Positions 61,854 to 64,000 of a stretch of DNA of 64,000 nucleotides are shown here, in pieces. A model generated the notes under the pieces. It did no database searches. It saw nothing but the letters and a program-made list of their open reading frames with translations, and was not told where the DNA came from. How positions within the stretch are numbered: position 1 is the first letter of the stretch; every line of letters begins with the position of its first letter. This stretch comes from Halochromatium glycolicum (GTDB lineage: Bacteria > Pseudomonadota > Gammaproteobacteria > Chromatiales > Chromatiaceae): NCBI RefSeq assembly GCF_016584085.1, contig NZ_NRSJ01000025.1, positions 1-64,000 of the forward strand. The letters are read 5' to 3'. The translations under genes and the position numbers were made by a program.

Positions 61854-63599
61854 TCAGTTCAACTGCAGCTGCACCGGGCGCAGGTGGTAGGCGTGTCGAG
61901 TTTGGCTGTGATCAAACACGGCGACCCACAGCAGGGTTCCGTCTTCGATCGGGATATCGCGCTTAGAGCCGGTGTCGAGCCTGCGGCTCAGCTCGAGGTA
62001 CCACCGTCCCTCAGACCAGCGACCCTGCGCTTTGATATCGCCTCGGTCGCCAGTGAGCTGGCCTGTGGGCAGCACGCTCGGCAACAAGGTTCCGACTGGG
62101 AGCGGATCGATTCCGGCCGCGTAAGGCCGGGTGTCGTTGAACTCAATCCACCCCTTGATCGAGGAAGGCCCTCGTGCGCCCCCAGCTGAGGCTGTCTCGA
62201 TGAACCCAGGCTCAGCGATGTCCCGGGGGTCATCTGGCAGGCGCAGCGGCAGAACCCAACCTTCGTCGAAGAACTCCCAGTTCATCTCATAGCCGCTGTA
62301 GGTACCCGGCGGGTCTTTGCGATAGCCAGCGGTGTAGCGCGGCAGCCAGGCGCCACTGTCCGGGTCCCGGACGCGCGGCGTCGCACTGGGCGCCGGTAGC
62401 GGAGGCCCAAAGAAGTTATCATCCGCCTGCCGTTGGTAGGCGTTGCGCACCGATTTCCAGTGCCAGACATCGAGTATGGTGCCATCGGTGGTGTAGTGCA
62501 GACCGCGCCCGCCTGGGGCGCCCGGTTCCCCCTTTAGCGGGCGGGTGCCGAGGTGGACTGAGGTCAACGCGGCCATCGGATTGGATGACGCCAGCATCAA
62601 CGCGAGCTTGTCTTCGTAGTAGCGGTTCTCGTCCGCTTGCCGATAGGCTGTCTGCATGATTTGCCAGCCCCGCTCGGTCTTGCGCAACGGGACATGTGCT
62701 GCGCTATGGGTCGGATCAGCCCATTCGCACAACAGGTAAATGCGCTCGCCATCGTACAAGCCCTTGAGCACCACCGTCGTCTCCCCACCCGGGAGGTTTG
62801 CCCCGTTAGCCAGACTCAATTCAACCGTGGTTGCACTGTTCCAGACGGCATCGTCCGGCCAGCCGTCGATGCGCGGGGCGGTGTTGGTGCGCTCAATGCT
62901 CAGGTGGTGCAGCAGAAGACGGTCCATCGCGACCGCACCGCCAACCGCCCCAAGAGCGATTACCATAGACATGGCCGCGATGCGGCTGTGGACGTTGCGG
63001 GGTAGAAAGATCGTGGCTAGCCTACGCAATCCGCCGCCGGCGATCTGAAGGCCGACATGTGCGATCGCGTATCCGACAAGGCCCCAAGCCGCCAGGCGAT
63101 GCAACGCCTCGATCGCGGCCGTGGTCGGCCAAGCAGCATTGAGGTATTGCAGCAATCCCGTCATTGCCGCTAGCGAAAGCAGGCCGAAAGCCAGCCAGTA
63201 CAGCTTCCGATCCAATCGCTGCAAGCGAACGGCGGACTGAGCGCTAGAGGTGCTTTTATTTTCAGTATTTCGCAAGTGCGTCAGGCGACGCCCAAGCCCG
63301 GAGCTGATCTGATAGAGCGTGTAGGTCAGCATCAAGGCCAGGACCACGCAGCCCGATATCAGGTGCCAATAGAAGACGGTCCCTTGGGGCAGGACAGGGG
63401 CCAAGGCCGCAGAAACGATTGCATCAGGCGCATCCGCTGCGATTCGCCAACCGGTCGCGAGGCTGATGCCGATCGACAGGACAACAAGCCAGTGGATCAG
63501 TATCGTCGCCAGCGGAGCACGGCGAAGAGTCTTGCCCTGCGGTCGAAGAGATGGACCGGCTACGGTCGCGTCTGTTCCTGTCATCAAACTTTTTTGCAT
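61854..63599 (-). CDS. cytochrome b561/ethylbenzene-dehydrogenase-like heme domain fusion
   Basis: The 581-residue protein has an N-terminal cytochrome b561-like membrane domain (about 30-230; four or five segments with His in IHWLVV, WHLISG, ALHRLAAW and AHVGL) joined to a periplasmic heme-binding domain (about 235-580; RTNTAPRIDGWPDDAVWNSA, TTVVLKGLYDGERIYLLCEWADPTHS) of the ethylbenzene dehydrogenase gamma/DMSO-reductase-like heme family. It is likely an electron-transfer protein linking quinol to a periplasmic partner, but no oxidoreductase gene lies in the window. ATG 63599 (or GTG 63602) has no clear ribosome site. Confidence 0.82.
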   Translation of the reverse strand: MQKSLMTGTDATVAGPSLRPQGKTLRRAPLATILIHWLVVLSIGISLATGWRIAADAPDAIVSAALAPVLPQGTVFYWHLISGCVVLALMLTYTLYQISSGLGRRLTHLRNTENKSTSSAQSAVRLQRLDRKLYWLAFGLLSLAAMTGLLQYLNAAWPTTAAIEALHRLAAWGLVGYAIAHVGLQIAGGGLRRLATIFLPRNVHSRIAAMSMVIALGAVGGAVAMDRLLLHHLSIERTNTAPRIDGWPDDAVWNSATTVELSLANGANLPGGETTVVLKGLYDGERIYLLCEWADPTHSAAHVPLRKTERGWQIMQTAYRQADENRYYEDKLALMLASSNPMAALTSVHLGTRPLKGEPGAPGGRGLHYTTDGTILDVWHWKSVRNAYQRQADDNFFGPPLPAPSATPRVRDPDSGAWLPRYTAGYRKDPPGTYSGYEMNWEFFDEGWVLPLRLPDDPRDIAEPGFIETASAGGARGPSSIKGWIEFNDTRPYAAGIDPLPVGTLLPSVLPTGQLTGDRGDIKAQGRWSEGRWYLELSRRLDTGSKRDIPIEDGTLLWVAVFDHSQTRHAYHLRPVQLQLN

Positions 63600-64000
63600 C
63601 ACAGAGGGACTGATCGTAACGCCGGGGCCGACGAGTGGAACGCCGGCTCCTCATGAGATTCAGACCACTAGGCTAGCAACTGTTGATGACCGTTTTGCGA
63701 ACGAGAGGTCCTCCTCTTCGCATCTCGTTAACATGTCGACCAGACTAAACGGCCCTATCACAATGCCCGGCTAGCCTGCACAAGCTGCTGATTTGTTAGG
63801 CCGCAGAGAGCATTCTGTTAGGGCTTCTTATAGTCACTCGCCCGGGCTCCGGACAGGCTGAGCCCATCGGTGCTGACTTTTCCGGCGCTTTCTGTCCGGC
63901 GATCAGGCGGAATGGCTATAACTCTGACCCCGCATTGCGCGGTGATTGTCTTGCATTGATGGTTTCGCTCCGCTCCTTGCTCCGCTCACTCGCTTTGCTG
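63600..64000. other. intergenic region at right edge
   Basis: The 401-bp region upstream of the cytochrome b561 fusion gene holds the second mobile repeat and no supported gene. Downstream of the repeat, 63921-64000, is a stretch with gctccgctcc-type short direct repeats. The promoter of the fusion gene must lie near 63600-63800. Confidence 0.4.
63829..63920. mobile_element. palindromic mobile repeat, copy 2 (92 bp)
   Basis: The element begins TATAGTCA and ends TGGCTATA with the same internal CCGGACAG...CTGTCCGG stem as the copy at 54999-55091. About 55 bp in the middle are nearly identical (shared block ctttctgtccggcgatcagg). One arm base differs in the left terminus (T for C). Confidence 0.8.

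Overview
The window is GC-rich, densely coded DNA from a gammaproteobacterium. Gene content and order (xerD followed by dsbC, dnaB-alr-radA, rsmA-lon, a cytochrome c4-like diheme protein, a BLUF photoreceptor, an iron-sulfur photolyase, indolepyruvate:ferredoxin oxidoreductase with a phenylacetate-CoA ligase) would fit a purple sulfur bacterium of the Chromatiaceae or a close relative. No photosynthesis gene is present, so that placement is inference.

Layout. 1-6.1 kb: ogt, xerD, then a disulfide-bond set (dsbC, dsbB, dsbA) and an exported S9 peptidase. 6.1-13.2 kb: mutS on the minus strand, a Uma2-type nuclease, and a SWIM-zinc-finger SNF2 helicase. 13.3-14.5 kb: a scar holding decayed starts of an hsdM-like gene and of a transposase, abutting a HipA-like kinase-fold gene. 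14.5-19.7 kb: minus-strand aromatic keto-acid cluster (phosphatase, ACT protein, paaK, iorB, iorA). 19.7-28 kb: outer-membrane porin, beta-propeller protein, UPF0182 membrane protein, membrane-fused spermidine-synthase homologue, TSUP exporter. 28-39 kb: HAD phosphatase, rsmA-lon, a parDE module with a palindromic operator, then dnaB-alr-radA joined by 4-nt overlaps, with dnaB split by a 421-residue homing-endonuclease intein.

39.7-48 kb: glutathione peroxidase, then a plus-strand run of ferredoxin-NADP reductase, ATP-dependent DNA ligase, iron-sulfur photolyase, FAD oxidoreductase and DUF429 protein, partly overlapping, followed by a diheme cytochrome c and a DUF302 protein. 48-55 kb: heme-binding protein, ispG, Nudix protein, yjbQ-mazG, tRNA-Arg(ACG) next to a decayed integrase, YjfB-like protein, homocysteine methyltransferase. 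55-64 kb: BLUF protein with an overlapping small gene, a VPLPA-CTERM protein with a cohesin-like domain next to a 1187-residue dockerin-bearing metallophosphoesterase, a cytochrome b561/ethylbenzene-dehydrogenase-like fusion, and two copies of a 92-93 bp palindromic mobile repeat.

The most notable items are the DnaB intein, the cohesin-like/dockerin neighbours, the two-copy structured repeat, the parDE operator with a hidden parE lacking a standard start codon, the ligase-photolyase run, the scars of lost mobile or restriction DNA, and recurring in-frame tandem repeats with periods of 12 or 18 bp inside otherwise conserved genes.
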